NCBI RefSeq assembly: GCF_029960785.1
Contig: NZ_JASBQE010000054.1
Location: forward strand, 1-64,000
Reading direction: 5' to 3'
Source: Polyangium sp. 15x6
Lineage (GTDB): Bacteria > Myxococcota_A > Polyangia > Polyangiales > Polyangiaceae
DNA: 64,000 nt
How positions within the stretch are numbered: the first letter of the stretch is position 1; every line of letters starts with the position of its first letter. The position numbers and the translations under genes are program-made. Below, piece after piece: positions 52,908-63,033 of this stretch. The notes below the pieces were generated by a model. The model was not told the origin of the DNA and did no database searches. It saw nothing but the letters and a program-made list of their open reading frames with translations.

Positions 52908-54254
52908 TCAAGCGAGCTCGAGGAGGGTATCCACGACCATCCATTTCGTGCCGGATTTGCCTCGCTGACATTTCGCGCTCGGGACCATGCGGCGCAGACA
53001 GGACACGATGCTCTGCGCGATGGGCTCGACCACGGCGCTCAGCATTTCCTGGGGCAATTCGATCCGGATCAAATGAACGCCGCCGCCGCGGTTCTGGTGC
53101 GCCACCTTCGTCCCGGCGATCTGGCGTTCGAGCTCGGGTAGACGTTGCAGCTCGTCGTAGACTCGATCCGTGACCGGCGTGTGTTCTCGCGGCTCGGGCG
53201 TCTCCGTGCTCGCGCGGAGGAGATCGCTGAGTGCCTCGCGGACCGTCATCTGGGCCTTCCCGAGGTACTTCATCACGAGCTCGATGAGCTCGCCCCTCGC
53301 GATCACGCGAATGTCGATGCCGAGCCTGCCTTCGAGTGCGGCGCATTTTTCCTCGAATGCTCCGCTCGTCACCTCGGCGGTCGTCACGATGACGCCGGCG
53401 TCGATCTTGTGCAGCTCCTTGGCTTGCTCGATCTGACGGAGCGCGCGCTCGTCGTCGTGGAGCCCGTCGTTTTGCTTGATCTGCACGGCGACCTTGTATT
53501 CGATCCCCAGCGGATCCCGCGTGTAGACGATGAGATCCGTGCCCCTCTCCCCGGCCCCGCCCCACTGCTCGACGCGCCCGCCCTCGTAGATGCACACGAA
53601 CAGGTGGTGCACGAGGTGCTCGAGCTCTGCGCCCTTGTATTTCGTCTGGATGTGCTTCCACGCCGCGTCGCGTACGGCCGTGAAGAACCCTTCGGCTTTT
53701 TGGGTCTCCGGCTCGGGCGTCCACGTATCCTTGCCGGACTCGATCGCGTGGACGAGCGCTTCCACGGCGGTGCCGAGCGCGTCGATCGACCACATCCTCG
53801 ACAGGTTTCGCATCGTCGCGCGGAGCTCTGCGTCGACGTGCGTGTTCTCCGCGTCGATGCTGCCGATCTTCCCGCCCGGCGTGCGGATCGGATCCACGGC
53901 GACGATATGACCGTAATCCGGGCCTTCTCGCCCCGGCGCGACGATCGGCGCGAAATCGTATCCGCCTTTCACGCGCGCGAGCACCCAGCGGCCTGGCTCG
54001 GGCAGGTTCGGCAGGATGAGCACGTTGCCCGGCTTCAGGCCGTCGGGCTCGGTGTCGAGCAGGCGCCTGTTTCGCCAGACGCTCGCCTCCTCCTCGGTGA
54101 GCTTTTTTCCCGCGCGCACTTGATCACGCAGCAGCCGCAAATCGTGCTCGCGTCGCCAGCCAAAACCCTGGCGCAGGCGGCCCTGTTCGAGCTCGCGGGT
54201 GAGGAATGCGCGCTGGGTGCGATCGGTGCGGATGACGAGGTAACGGCGTGGCAT
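52908..54254 (-). CDS. Mrr-like restriction-endonuclease-fold protein
   Basis: 448 residues from ATG 54,254. The central domain has HLFVCIYEGGRVEQWGGAGERGTDLIVY...YKVAVQIKQ, i.e. the D...QxK catalytic pattern of Mrr-type PD-(D/E)xK nucleases. The N-terminal ~110 residues (YLVIRTDRTQRAFLTREL, GRLRQGFGW, GRWVLARVKGGYDF) form a separate PUA-like or base-recognition-type domain. No methyltransferase is adjacent, so a modification-dependent (type IV) or stress nuclease is plausible. It is a single gene; defence role is inference. Confidence 0.8.
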   Translation of the reverse strand: MPRRYLVIRTDRTQRAFLTRELEQGRLRQGFGWRREHDLRLLRDQVRAGKKLTEEEASVWRNRRLLDTEPDGLKPGNVLILPNLPEPGRWVLARVKGGYDFAPIVAPGREGPDYGHIVAVDPIRTPGGKIGSIDAENTHVDAELRATMRNLSRMWSIDALGTAVEALVHAIESGKDTWTPEPETQKAEGFFTAVRDAAWKHIQTKYKGAELEHLVHHLFVCIYEGGRVEQWGGAGERGTDLIVYTRDPLGIEYKVAVQIKQNDGLHDDERALRQIEQAKELHKIDAGVIVTTAEVTSGAFEEKCAALEGRLGIDIRVIARGELIELVMKYLGKAQMTVREALSDLLRASTETPEPREHTPVTDRVYDELQRLPELERQIAGTKVAHQNRGGGVHLIRIELPQEMLSAVVEPIAQSIVSCLRRMVPSAKCQRGKSGTKWMVVDTLLELA

Positions 54255-54466
54255 GAAAGCTCCCCCCAGAGAGCGTTTGCATTCGGACGTTACCATGCCC
54301 GCCGGTACGGGTGGTGCGGATTGTCAGTCAGGACGGTCCGGGATCCGACGAACGAGCGCGCATTTTTGCCACTCCGACGCACGCGGGACTAACGCGTCGC
54401 GCAACACGGGAATGACGATATCGGAGTATTTCGTCCCGAGAATACGGACGCGCGTCTATTCGCGGT

Positions 54467-55231
54467 TCAAGGGCGCGGCGGGGCCCGGTCTTCCCGGAAC
54501 AGCCTCGCGACGAACTTCCCCGCGGGCAGCTCCTGCCAGGCGCGCATGTGGGCCACGGGCTCCCGGGGGAGATCGTCGATCGAGCAGAGGGGGGCGCCGT
54601 ACTGCGGAGGGGCGAGGACCACCGCCGCGAGGCTCGCGAACGTGATGTCCGCCATGGTGAGCGCGTCGCCGACCAGGTAACGGCGACCGTCCTCGAGCTT
54701 CTTGCCGACCTCGGCGAACGCCGCCTCGACTTTGCGGAGCGAGCGCTCGGCGCCCTCGGGCGTGATGCGCATGGCCCGGCGCATCGCGGGGCGGACGACC
54801 GGGAAGACGATCGGGAGCAGGCGTTTCTCCAGCGCAGGCGCAGGTTGCATGGCCGAGAGGCGGAGCACGAGGTCGCGGTCGCGCAGCATGTGGAAGTACA
54901 TGAAGCGCCGGGTGTGCGGCCCGAAGTTCTCGTCGAAGTGGTCCTCGAGCGCCTCGATCTCCCGGCGCTCGGCGTCGTTTTTCCCGTACAGATGCGCGCC
55001 GGGCGCGCGGCGATCGGCCCACCTGGCGATGTCCGTCGAGTCGTTGAGCGCGCCCTCGTCCGTGATGAGCGCGGGCGCGCTGCGACGACCGCCCGCGCGG
55101 CGCACGGCGAGCATGTGGAACGCGGGAAGGTGGCCCGATTCGCGGTACGTGATGCCCGCGCGATCGAGCGTCCACCGAGCCTTCTCGCAGTAGTGGCTGA
55201 ACGTGATCGTGACGAGCAGAGGGGATGGCAT
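54467..55231 (-). CDS. Glutathione S-transferase-like protein
   Basis: 254 residues from ATG 55,231 (ATG 55,252 would add seven). N-terminal thioredoxin-like half: ITFSHYCEKARWTLDRAG with Cys-x-Lys in the active-site loop, and PALITDEGALNDSTDIARW; C-terminal helical half with YLVGDALTMADITFASL. It likely conjugates or reduces with glutathione or a related thiol. It diverges from the ferritin-like gene with only 27 bp between start codons. Confidence 0.88.
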   Translation of the reverse strand: MPSPLLVTITFSHYCEKARWTLDRAGITYRESGHLPAFHMLAVRRAGGRRSAPALITDEGALNDSTDIARWADRRAPGAHLYGKNDAERREIEALEDHFDENFGPHTRRFMYFHMLRDRDLVLRLSAMQPAPALEKRLLPIVFPVVRPAMRRAMRITPEGAERSLRKVEAAFAEVGKKLEDGRRYLVGDALTMADITFASLAAVVLAPPQYGAPLCSIDDLPREPVAHMRAWQELPAGKFVARLFREDRAPPRP

Positions 55232-55258
55232 CTGGTCCTCGTCATGTATCATGCAGCG

Positions 55259-56455
55259 ATGGACGTTTCGCTTATCTTTCGGAAGAAGCTCGCGCAGCGC
55301 GTCGCAGCCGCGCTCGGTGTCACGCTCGCCGCGCCCGTCGCGTTCGTCGGCTGCGGCGCGAAGGTGGTCGTCGACAGCGAGACCACAGGAACGGGCGGCG
55401 CGGGCGGCACGGGTTCGTCGTCGGACGTGAGTTCGTCGACGGGCCCCGAGACGTCGAGCTCGACGGGCCCCGCAGCATGCGAGGGCGGCACGGGGGAGGT
55501 CACATCGTTCCTCGCGTGCATCCCGTCGGACGTGAGCCCGTCGTGCCCGACGGCGGAGGGGGCGTACCCCTCCATCGCGCAGAGCCTCGATTTCTGCTCC
55601 TGCCTGCACTCGGTCGACGTCGGCCCGAAGCCCGATCCGAGCGGCAATGGCCTCTGTTGCTACGATGTCACGATCGAGCTCGTGTGTGCCGTCGGCAGGC
55701 CGCTCCTCGCCGAAGACGGTCCCGCCATCGCGCCCGTCGAGGCCGCGCGGCGTGGTTGGTCCGAGGAGCCCCTCGCGCCGAACGTCGAAGGCCTCTCGGC
55801 CGACGCACGCGAGGCCCTCGCAGAGCGCTGGATCCGAGACGGTCTGTTCGAGCACGCCTCGGTCGCCGCGTTCTCGCGTCTCGCCCTGGCGTTGCTCGCA
55901 CACGGTGCCGACGAATCACTCGTCCGAGCCGCGCACGAGGCAGCCCTCGACGAAGTGCGTCACGCGCGGCTGTCGCTTTCGCTCGCAGCAGCCTATCGAG
56001 GCGCTCCCCTCGCGCCGCGAGGGTTGCCCGAGGCGCTGTCGTTGCCGCTGGGCGAGGGCCTCGTGGAGCTCGCCGTGTCGACGGTGGTCGAGGGCGCAGT
56101 GGGCGAGACGCTCGCAGCGGTACTCGCATCCGAGCAAGCCGAGCGCGCATCGGACCCAGCCGTGCGTCAGGTGCTCACAGGCATCGCAGAGGACGAGTCG
56201 CGCCACGCAGAACTCGCGTTCCGGGTCCTCGCCTTCGCGATCGCCGCAGGCGGAGCACCCGTACGTGACGCCGTCGCGCAAGCCTTCCACGACGCCGCAG
56301 CCCGTCTGCCTCCGCCGCCCCCAGAGCCGCCGCTCCCAGCCGACGTGGCCGCAGCGCACGGCCACGTCCCGCGAGGCGACGCCCGCGCCGCGTTCGTCCG
56401 CGCCATGGACGACGTCGTGTTGCCGCTCGGCCGCGCGCTCGTGGAAGCGGCCTGA
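55259..56455 (+). CDS. Ferritin-like diiron lipoprotein
   Basis: 398 residues. A lipobox (AFVGC, Cys about 32) is followed by a Ser/Thr/Gly stalk, a Cys-rich patch (FCSCL, GLCCYD) and a four-helix bundle with a full diiron set: LFEHASVAAFSR, DEVRHARLS (ExxH), VVEGAVGETLA and EDESRHAELAF (ExxH). An oxidase, peroxidase or iron-store role at the envelope is inferred. The C-terminus has a Pro-rich stretch and a last helix. Confidence 0.85.
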   Translation: MDVSLIFRKKLAQRVAAALGVTLAAPVAFVGCGAKVVVDSETTGTGGAGGTGSSSDVSSSTGPETSSSTGPAACEGGTGEVTSFLACIPSDVSPSCPTAEGAYPSIAQSLDFCSCLHSVDVGPKPDPSGNGLCCYDVTIELVCAVGRPLLAEDGPAIAPVEAARRGWSEEPLAPNVEGLSADAREALAERWIRDGLFEHASVAAFSRLALALLAHGADESLVRAAHEAALDEVRHARLSLSLAAAYRGAPLAPRGLPEALSLPLGEGLVELAVSTVVEGAVGETLAAVLASEQAERASDPAVRQVLTGIAEDESRHAELAFRVLAFAIAAGGAPVRDAVAQAFHDAAARLPPPPPEPPLPADVAAAHGHVPRGDARAAFVRAMDDVVLPLGRALVEAA

Positions 56456-56459
56456 GAGG

Positions 56460-56860
56460 GGAGAGCGGGGCGTTGCCCCGCACCCCAGCAGGGGGCTGTC
56501 CGCCCCCTGCACCCCGGACCAGGCACGGCCTGGACCGAAGGCCGAGAAACCGCGCGATGCGCGGTTTCTCGGACGGGCCCGGGGCAAGACCCGAAGCCGC
56601 GTTGCCAGCCAAGACCGCAGCGCTGCCCTACCCGCGAGCAGACACGTCAACGCTGCGGTTTCGACTGGCAAGCCCGTCGCCGGTCTTGACCTGGCCCGTT
56701 CGATGAACTGCGCATTGCGCAGTTCATCGACCCCGGGTCCAGCGCTTGCGCTGGTCCGGGTCCAGGGGTGGACAACCCCGGGGTTTGGGGCGTAGCTCGG
56801 CTTGCCGAGCGTAGCCCCATCGTTAATCAGACGGGGTCCGGGGTGAAACCCCGGCGATGC
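56460..56860. repeat. Long composite palindromic repeat, variant unit and Y unit
   Basis: A minus-side unit with a different stem (CGAGAAACCGCGC, hairpin 56,543-56,571, loop GAT) and a Y unit on the plus side (hairpin 56,701-56,729, loop ATT) are separated by 129 bp. The Y side carries an additional inserted hairpin (56,786-56,816, arms GGGGC...CTCGGC). The element runs from 5 bp after the ferritin-like gene into the last codons of the AraC-type gene, filling the convergent gap. Confidence 0.9.
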
Positions 56861-57687
56861 GCCGCCCGGAAGGCCGCGGGCGTCATGCCGCGCGCGCGGC
56901 GAAAGACGCGGATGAAATGAGTCGGGTCTGCATAACCGACTCGCTCGGCGACGATGTCGATTCGCTCGTCCGACGAGATGAGCAGCCGCTCGGCCTCGGC
57001 GACGCGACCTGCTGCGATCCACTCGCCCGCCGTCTTTCCCGTCGCGCGCCGGAGCGCCGTCGTCACGTGCGCGGGCGAGCGCCGCACGGCCGCGGCCACA
57101 TCCGCGAGCGAGATCGGCTGCATGCAATGCTTCTCGATGTAATCGAGCGCCTCTGCCACGAGCGGCGGGTTCGAGGACGTGGTCCCGGGCGAGGGAAACG
57201 GCTGCGCGCGTAACACCTCGGCCAGGATGAGCGCGACGAGGCTCTGCACGACGAGCTTGCCTGCGGGGCTCGGGGGGGCGCTCGTCTCTCGGCCGAGCTC
57301 GCGGAAGAGACCGACGAGGTGCTCGTGCCGGTCCGAAGGGACGGTCACGACGGCGGACCCGCCGCCGCGCACGCGCTCGAACGGCGCGAGGAGCGGCTTG
57401 AGCTCTTGCGAAGGCAGGCAAGGAACGCAGAGACCGAGCCCCCAGAGCTCCGCGCTCTCGGTGGTGAGCACGCGATGCGGCTCGCCCGCGGGGATCACGA
57501 GCACGTCCCCTGCGCCGAGCGTGTGGCGCCCGCGTTGCTCCACGATCGCCGAGCCACCGACGTAAAAGCAGAGGACGGCATGCTCGTGCGTGGCGGGCCG
57601 TGACGGGGCCTTCTCGGCGCAGGTGACGGCCCGATGGGCGACGAACGCGCCGCCGTGCCCCGTAACCTCCCAGCTCTTGCGGTTCAT
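56827..57687 (-). CDS. AraC-family transcriptional regulator
   Basis: 286 residues. N-terminal cupin-like AraC_binding domain (about 20-110; VLCFYVGGSAIVEQRG, GDVLVIPAGEPHRV) and C-terminal double HTH: YIEKHCMQPISLADVAAAVRRSPAHVTTALRRATG, then DIVAERVGYADPTHFIRVFRRARGMTPAAFR. The last nine or so residues (RRGFTPDPV) are encoded by the terminal hairpin of the palindromic repeat, so the C-terminus has probably been rewritten by it. It diverges from the HmuY-like gene across 60 bp. Confidence 0.92.
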   Translation of the reverse strand: MNRKSWEVTGHGGAFVAHRAVTCAEKAPSRPATHEHAVLCFYVGGSAIVEQRGRHTLGAGDVLVIPAGEPHRVLTTESAELWGLGLCVPCLPSQELKPLLAPFERVRGGGSAVVTVPSDRHEHLVGLFRELGRETSAPPSPAGKLVVQSLVALILAEVLRAQPFPSPGTTSSNPPLVAEALDYIEKHCMQPISLADVAAAVRRSPAHVTTALRRATGKTAGEWIAAGRVAEAERLLISSDERIDIVAERVGYADPTHFIRVFRRARGMTPAAFRAAHRRGFTPDPV

Positions 57688-57747
57688 GCGATGGCATCCT
57701 ACCAGAGCGCGCGCCGCACGGACGGATCTCGTGGTAGCATCGCTCCG

Positions 57748-58565
<818 letters not shown>

Positions 58566-58569
<4 letters not shown>

Positions 58570-60167
58570 GGGCGGCTCGCCTCCTCGCGATGGCCGCGCT
58601 CTTTACGCTCGCCGCGTGCGGGTCGGAGGGCGCGGCGCCCGGGGCGCTCGCGTGGGACGCGCCGACGCTCGCGCCGCTCGACCGGCCGGATACGCCGGGC
58701 AATGGGCTGCAGTTCAACTTCGAGCCGGGCGACGTCGTGGAGGCGTTCTCCTCGCCGGGGGGAAAGTTCCTCGTCCATTTCACGCTCGCGGGCCCGAATG
58801 CGGTGCCGACGGCGGACGCGGACGGCTCGGGCGTGCCTGATTTCGTGGAGCAGGTGGCGGCAGTTTACGACGATGTCCTCGGCCATTACGAGGCGATGGG
58901 GTTCCGGCCGCCGCGCAGCGACGAGGGGCTGCCGGACAACGGGGGGGACGGCCGGTTCGACGTCTACCTCGTCGATTTCGCGGGCATCGGCGACGGCGTC
59001 TACCAGACCGACACCTGCGGGCCGGACAACCCGAGCCAATGCACCGGCTACATGGTCCAGGAGAACGATTACAAGGGGTACGGCTACCCGTCCACGCTCG
59101 TGGCGAACCGTATCCTCGGCAGCCACGAGCTCTTCCACGCCATCCAGGCCGCCTACGATCACGACCAGGGGAGCATTTTCAACGAGGGGACGGCCGTCTG
59201 GGCCACGGAGACATTCGACGCCACGCTTCCCGACTTCGAAGCGTTCATCGACGGCTACCTCGACAACGTCGACCGCTCGCTCGACGTGCCCCTGCCCGGG
59301 CCCGTGGATCCGTTCAGCTACGGCACCGCGATCTTCTTCCAGTTCCTGGAAGAGCGCCATGGCGACGGCACCGTACGCACGCTCCTCGAAAAGACCGAGG
59401 ACGGGGTGGACGGCGTGGCCGATCCGGACTGGTTCGACGTGCTCGATCCGACGCTCGCCGCGGCGGCTGGCGTGTCCTTCCCCGAGGCGTTCGTCGAGTT
59501 CGCCACGTGGAACCTCTTCACGGCGCAGAGCGCCGACCCGACGCGCGGATATGCGAACGGCGCGAAGTATGCGCCCGTCGACATGGAGAGCGTCGCCGCG
59601 CCGTATACCGACGTGCTGCGGGTGTTTTACGCATCCTCACAATACTATCGGGTCGGGTCGGGCGGGCGGGCGCAAATGACGGCCGCGCTCGCCACGCCGG
59701 AGGACGCCGCGGATCAGGTCGATGATCTCGCGTTGCTCGTCACGACCCGGACAGGCACCACGGTCGGCCCCGTCGTTCGCGCGCTCGACGTGCGCGCGGG
59801 CGTCGATCCGATCGACACATCGAGCGCCGATGATCTCGTGGTCGTCGTGGTGAACGGCGCGCAATCGGGCAACTCCCGCAAGCCCACCCTTTGCATCGGA
59901 GCCCCTGACGAGGTCGAGGCCTGCAAAACCGCCGTCCAGAGCTCCGGAAGCGGAGGCGGCGGCGGAAGCGGAGGCGAAGGCGGCAGCGGAGGCGGAGGCG
60001 GCGGCGGAAGCGGCGGCGGCAGCGGAACCGACGACCCCGGCGGCTGCGGATGCGCGCTCTCGCCCGCCCCTGCGGGCCCCGGCCTCGCGGCGCTCGGGGC
60101 CCTCGTGCTCCTCGGTCACCGCCGCGGGCGCCGTCGCAAAGCCAGGCCCGCGAGCACCACCCCGTAA
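58566..60167 (+). CDS. MXAN_6640-type metalloprotease with MYXO-CTERM
   Basis: 533 residues from GTG 58,566. Lipobox LAAC (about 18) is followed by a Ca2+-binding-like DADGSGVPDFVE, zinc-binding HELFH (in ILGSHELFHAIQAAYD) and the downstream FNEGTAVWATE, the third-ligand region. Beta-rich domains follow, then a long Gly/Ser linker and the MYXO-CTERM (GGCGC, helix, HRRGRRRK). It is a predicted cell-surface or secreted metalloprotease, paired with the HmuY-like protein. Its last 52 bp overlap the opposing subtilisin gene. Confidence 0.88.
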
Positions 60168-61672
60168 AACGCCCCCGCCATCCACACGTCCCCGCCTGCC
60201 CGGCCCGCCCGGCACGCGCAGCCCGCGTCCTCCTCGACGGGCTGATCCGGCAGGTGCGGCAGCACCTCCACGTCTTCGAGCGCCACCGTCAGCGCGGCGA
60301 CCGGGTCCACGATGCCGTGACCGAACACCACGTCGTGCCCCGCCGCGTCCGGCGTCGCGTATGGCGCGGGCCTCGCCGTCTCGACGAGCAATTTCACGAT
60401 TTCGTCCGACGTCATCTCCGGCGCGGCGCTCGCGACGAGCGCGGCCACGCCCGCCGCCACCGGGCACGCGGAGGACGTCCCGCCGAAATTGAGCGTGTAA
60501 TCGGTCGGATCGAGCCCACCCGGCCCCACGATGTCGGTCGTGAGCGTGCCGATGGGCGCCACGAGGTCGAGCGAAGCGCCGAAGTTCGTGAAGAACGTCT
60601 TGTCGTCGAACTGGTTGATCGCCCCGATCGTCAAGACGCCCCGCACGGCATTCAGCTCGTCGTCGCCGAGCTCGCGGTTGTCGTTGCCGGCCGCGAAGAC
60701 CACGACCGCGCCCTTGCCGCCCCGGCCGTTGTCGAAGACGTTGTCGATCGCGTCGCGCAGCGTCTCCGGGACGGGCATGGCCTCGACGTATCCCCAGCTG
60801 TTCGAGACGACCGCGGCGCCCGTTTGCAGCGCGAAATCGAAGGCCTTGATCGGCGCGGAGAGCGGCGTGGCCTCGTCGGCCAGCATGCGGACGCAGCGCA
60901 GGCGGCATTCGGGGCAGGCGCCCGCGATCCCGACGCCGTTGTTCGTGGCCGCGCCGATGATCCCGGCGCACGCCGTGCCGTGCTCGGCGCCCGAGAACGC
61001 CGGGTCGTAACTCGCGTCGTCGTCGCCGTCGACCACGTCGACGCCCGGATCGAACTTGCCCTGGAGATCGGGGTGCGTGAAATCGCAGCCGCTGTCGATG
61101 ACGACGACCGTCGTGCTCGGATCGCCCTGCGTGAGGCCCCAGGCCTCGGACATGCGCATGCGGGCGTCGTCGAAATACCATTGTCCGGAGAAACGCGGAT
61201 CGTCGGGGGTAAACGGTTCGCCGCGGCGCTCCATGCGGACGTAGAGGTTCGGGACGGCGTCACGCACGCCCTCGGAGCGCGCCTCGGAGCTCGCGAGCGC
61301 GGCGGCGATGGCGAGGCCGTCCTCGCCGGCCGTGTCCTCCGCGAGCCAGAGGCCGATCGAAGGCATGAGCGGCTCGACGAGGCGATATCCGCGGCGGGCG
61401 AGGGCCTCTTCACCGCCCGGATCGAGGCAGACGACGGCAGAGTGATCGATCGAGGCGAGGAACGACCGCGACCCGTAGCGGAGGCGAACGGGCGTGAGGC
61501 TCCTGCCGCGCGGATCGAGGGCCGCCGCGCCGAGGCGCTCGGCCGTGACGGCGCGGTCTCCGTCGAGGAAGGTCGTCGCCGCGGGCGGAGGCGCGGCGTG
61601 GGCGAGCGGCGCGGCGAGGAGCGTCGCGAGGAGCGGGAGCATCGTGCAAGCGTGTGGGATTCGGGGCGACAT
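60116..61672 (-). CDS. Secreted subtilisin-family (S8) protease with MYXO-CTERM
   Basis: 518 residues from ATG 61,672, chosen because GGAGG lies about 7 nt upstream; ATG 61,642 is possible. Signal peptide, then an Ala-rich pro-region and the S8 domain: VVVIDSGCDFTHPDL (Asp), AEHGTACAGI (His), FAAGNDNREL (oxyanion Asn), GGTSSACPVAAG (Ser). The MYXO-CTERM reads GCACRAG, a helix and LRRRPRR. It is intact, unlike the one at 13.8-15.0 kb. Confidence 0.92.
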   Translation of the reverse strand: MSPRIPHACTMLPLLATLLAAPLAHAAPPPAATTFLDGDRAVTAERLGAAALDPRGRSLTPVRLRYGSRSFLASIDHSAVVCLDPGGEEALARRGYRLVEPLMPSIGLWLAEDTAGEDGLAIAAALASSEARSEGVRDAVPNLYVRMERRGEPFTPDDPRFSGQWYFDDARMRMSEAWGLTQGDPSTTVVVIDSGCDFTHPDLQGKFDPGVDVVDGDDDASYDPAFSGAEHGTACAGIIGAATNNGVGIAGACPECRLRCVRMLADEATPLSAPIKAFDFALQTGAAVVSNSWGYVEAMPVPETLRDAIDNVFDNGRGGKGAVVVFAAGNDNRELGDDELNAVRGVLTIGAINQFDDKTFFTNFGASLDLVAPIGTLTTDIVGPGGLDPTDYTLNFGGTSSACPVAAGVAALVASAAPEMTSDEIVKLLVETARPAPYATPDAAGHDVVFGHGIVDPVAALTVALEDVEVLPHLPDQPVEEDAGCACRAGRAGGDVWMAGAFYGVVLAGLALRRRPRR

Positions 61673-61758
61673 GCGGGGCCTCCGGGGGCGAGGGGTCCAG
61701 GGCGCAGTGTACGCCGAGCCTTGACGGGGCGCGCGGGCTGTTGTTTTTTGAGCCCCCG

Positions 61759-63027
61759 ATGCTCTCGATTCGCGCTTCGATTCCTCTCGCCGCCCTCGCC
61801 TCCCTCGTGGCTTGCCAGGACGGGGGCGTCACCCCGCAGCCGGCGCCTTCGGCCGCGCCCCTCGCCCCGACGCCCTCCGCGACGGCGTCCGTCGCCCCGA
61901 CTGGCTCGGCCCTCGGCGCGGACCTTCCGCGGCCGAAGCGGCCGAAGACCCGCGAGGCGCCGAGCCCCGAGAAGATGCGCGAGTACCGGAAGCAACTCGC
62001 GGAAGGCCGGCTCCTCGCGGGGAAGTCGCAATGGCCGGAGGCGATCAAGGCGTTCGAAAAAGCGCTCGAGGCGGTGCCGGGCGACGCGCCCGCGCTGACG
62101 GAGCTCGGCTGGGCGGCCTTCAAGGCCGGCGAGCTCGAACGGGCGAAGAAGTCGAACGAAGAGGCGCTCCGCCGCACGACGAGCCCGAAGCTCCAGGCGA
62201 TGGCGCATTACAACCTCGGCCGTATCGCCGAGGAGCGCAAGGAGACGAAGACCGCGCTCGACCATTATCGACAATCGGTCGCGCTCCGGCCGAACGAGAC
62301 GGTGGAGAAGCGGCTCGCGGAGCTCTCGAAAAAAGAGAAGGCGCCCGCGCCCCCAAAGGCCGAGCCCCTGCCCTGCCAGACCGCGGCGGTCAAGATCGCC
62401 GACGTCTGCGCCTGCCTGACGAAGCCCGAGCCGGGCGACCCGGAATCGCCGCGTTCCTGCGAGCCCGTGAAAGAACCAAAGCTCCCGCGGCCCGAGCTCA
62501 CGTTGCTGGAGGCGCAGACGGGCGTGTTTCAGACGGACTGGATCCTCGTCGCCAAGGGGGAAAAGGGCTTCTTGCCGGTCGGGAAGATCGGATCGACGTA
62601 CAACCCGGGCGCGTTCGGCATTTACGAGGAGCTGACGATTCCCACCGTGACCGAAAAGACGGCCGGCAAGACGACGGTGCTCTGGTTCGAGGCGCGGCGC
62701 GATCGGCACGACTCGGACATGGGGATCGACGAATACGAGGAGGAGACGGTCCGGACCGTGACGCTGTGCGTGCCGCCTCAGGGGAAAACCACGGAATGGA
62801 AATGCCCGCTCACGGTGCCCGTCGAGCGCACGTACATCCGCGACCGCATGCAGCTCGAAGGATTCACGCCCGACGCCGAGACGCGCAAGCTCATGACGAA
62901 GGGATTGCCGATCAAGGAAGGATGGGCGCTCGACGTGAAGCTCGGCGACGGCAAGGCCGAGGTGAGCGTGACCGGCGGGAAGCCGCCGGCCAGCGTGGCG
63001 GCGCTCGTGGGATCACACCCGCTGTGA
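61759..63027 (+). CDS. TPR lipoprotein
   Basis: 422 residues with lipobox (LVAC, Cys about 19), a Pro/Ala-rich linker and tetratricopeptide repeats (about 85-190; GKSQWPEAIKAFEKALEAVPGDAPALTELGWAAFKAGELERAKKS style). A conserved Cys-containing C-terminal domain (DVCACLTKPEPGDPES..C) follows, with many charged beta strands. No enzyme motif. Likely a periplasmic scaffold; function unknown. Confidence 0.8.
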   Translation: MLSIRASIPLAALASLVACQDGGVTPQPAPSAAPLAPTPSATASVAPTGSALGADLPRPKRPKTREAPSPEKMREYRKQLAEGRLLAGKSQWPEAIKAFEKALEAVPGDAPALTELGWAAFKAGELERAKKSNEEALRRTTSPKLQAMAHYNLGRIAEERKETKTALDHYRQSVALRPNETVEKRLAELSKKEKAPAPPKAEPLPCQTAAVKIADVCACLTKPEPGDPESPRSCEPVKEPKLPRPELTLLEAQTGVFQTDWILVAKGEKGFLPVGKIGSTYNPGAFGIYEELTIPTVTEKTAGKTTVLWFEARRDRHDSDMGIDEYEEETVRTVTLCVPPQGKTTEWKCPLTVPVERTYIRDRMQLEGFTPDAETRKLMTKGLPIKEGWALDVKLGDGKAEVSVTGGKPPASVAALVGSHPL

Positions 63028-63033
63028 CGGGGG

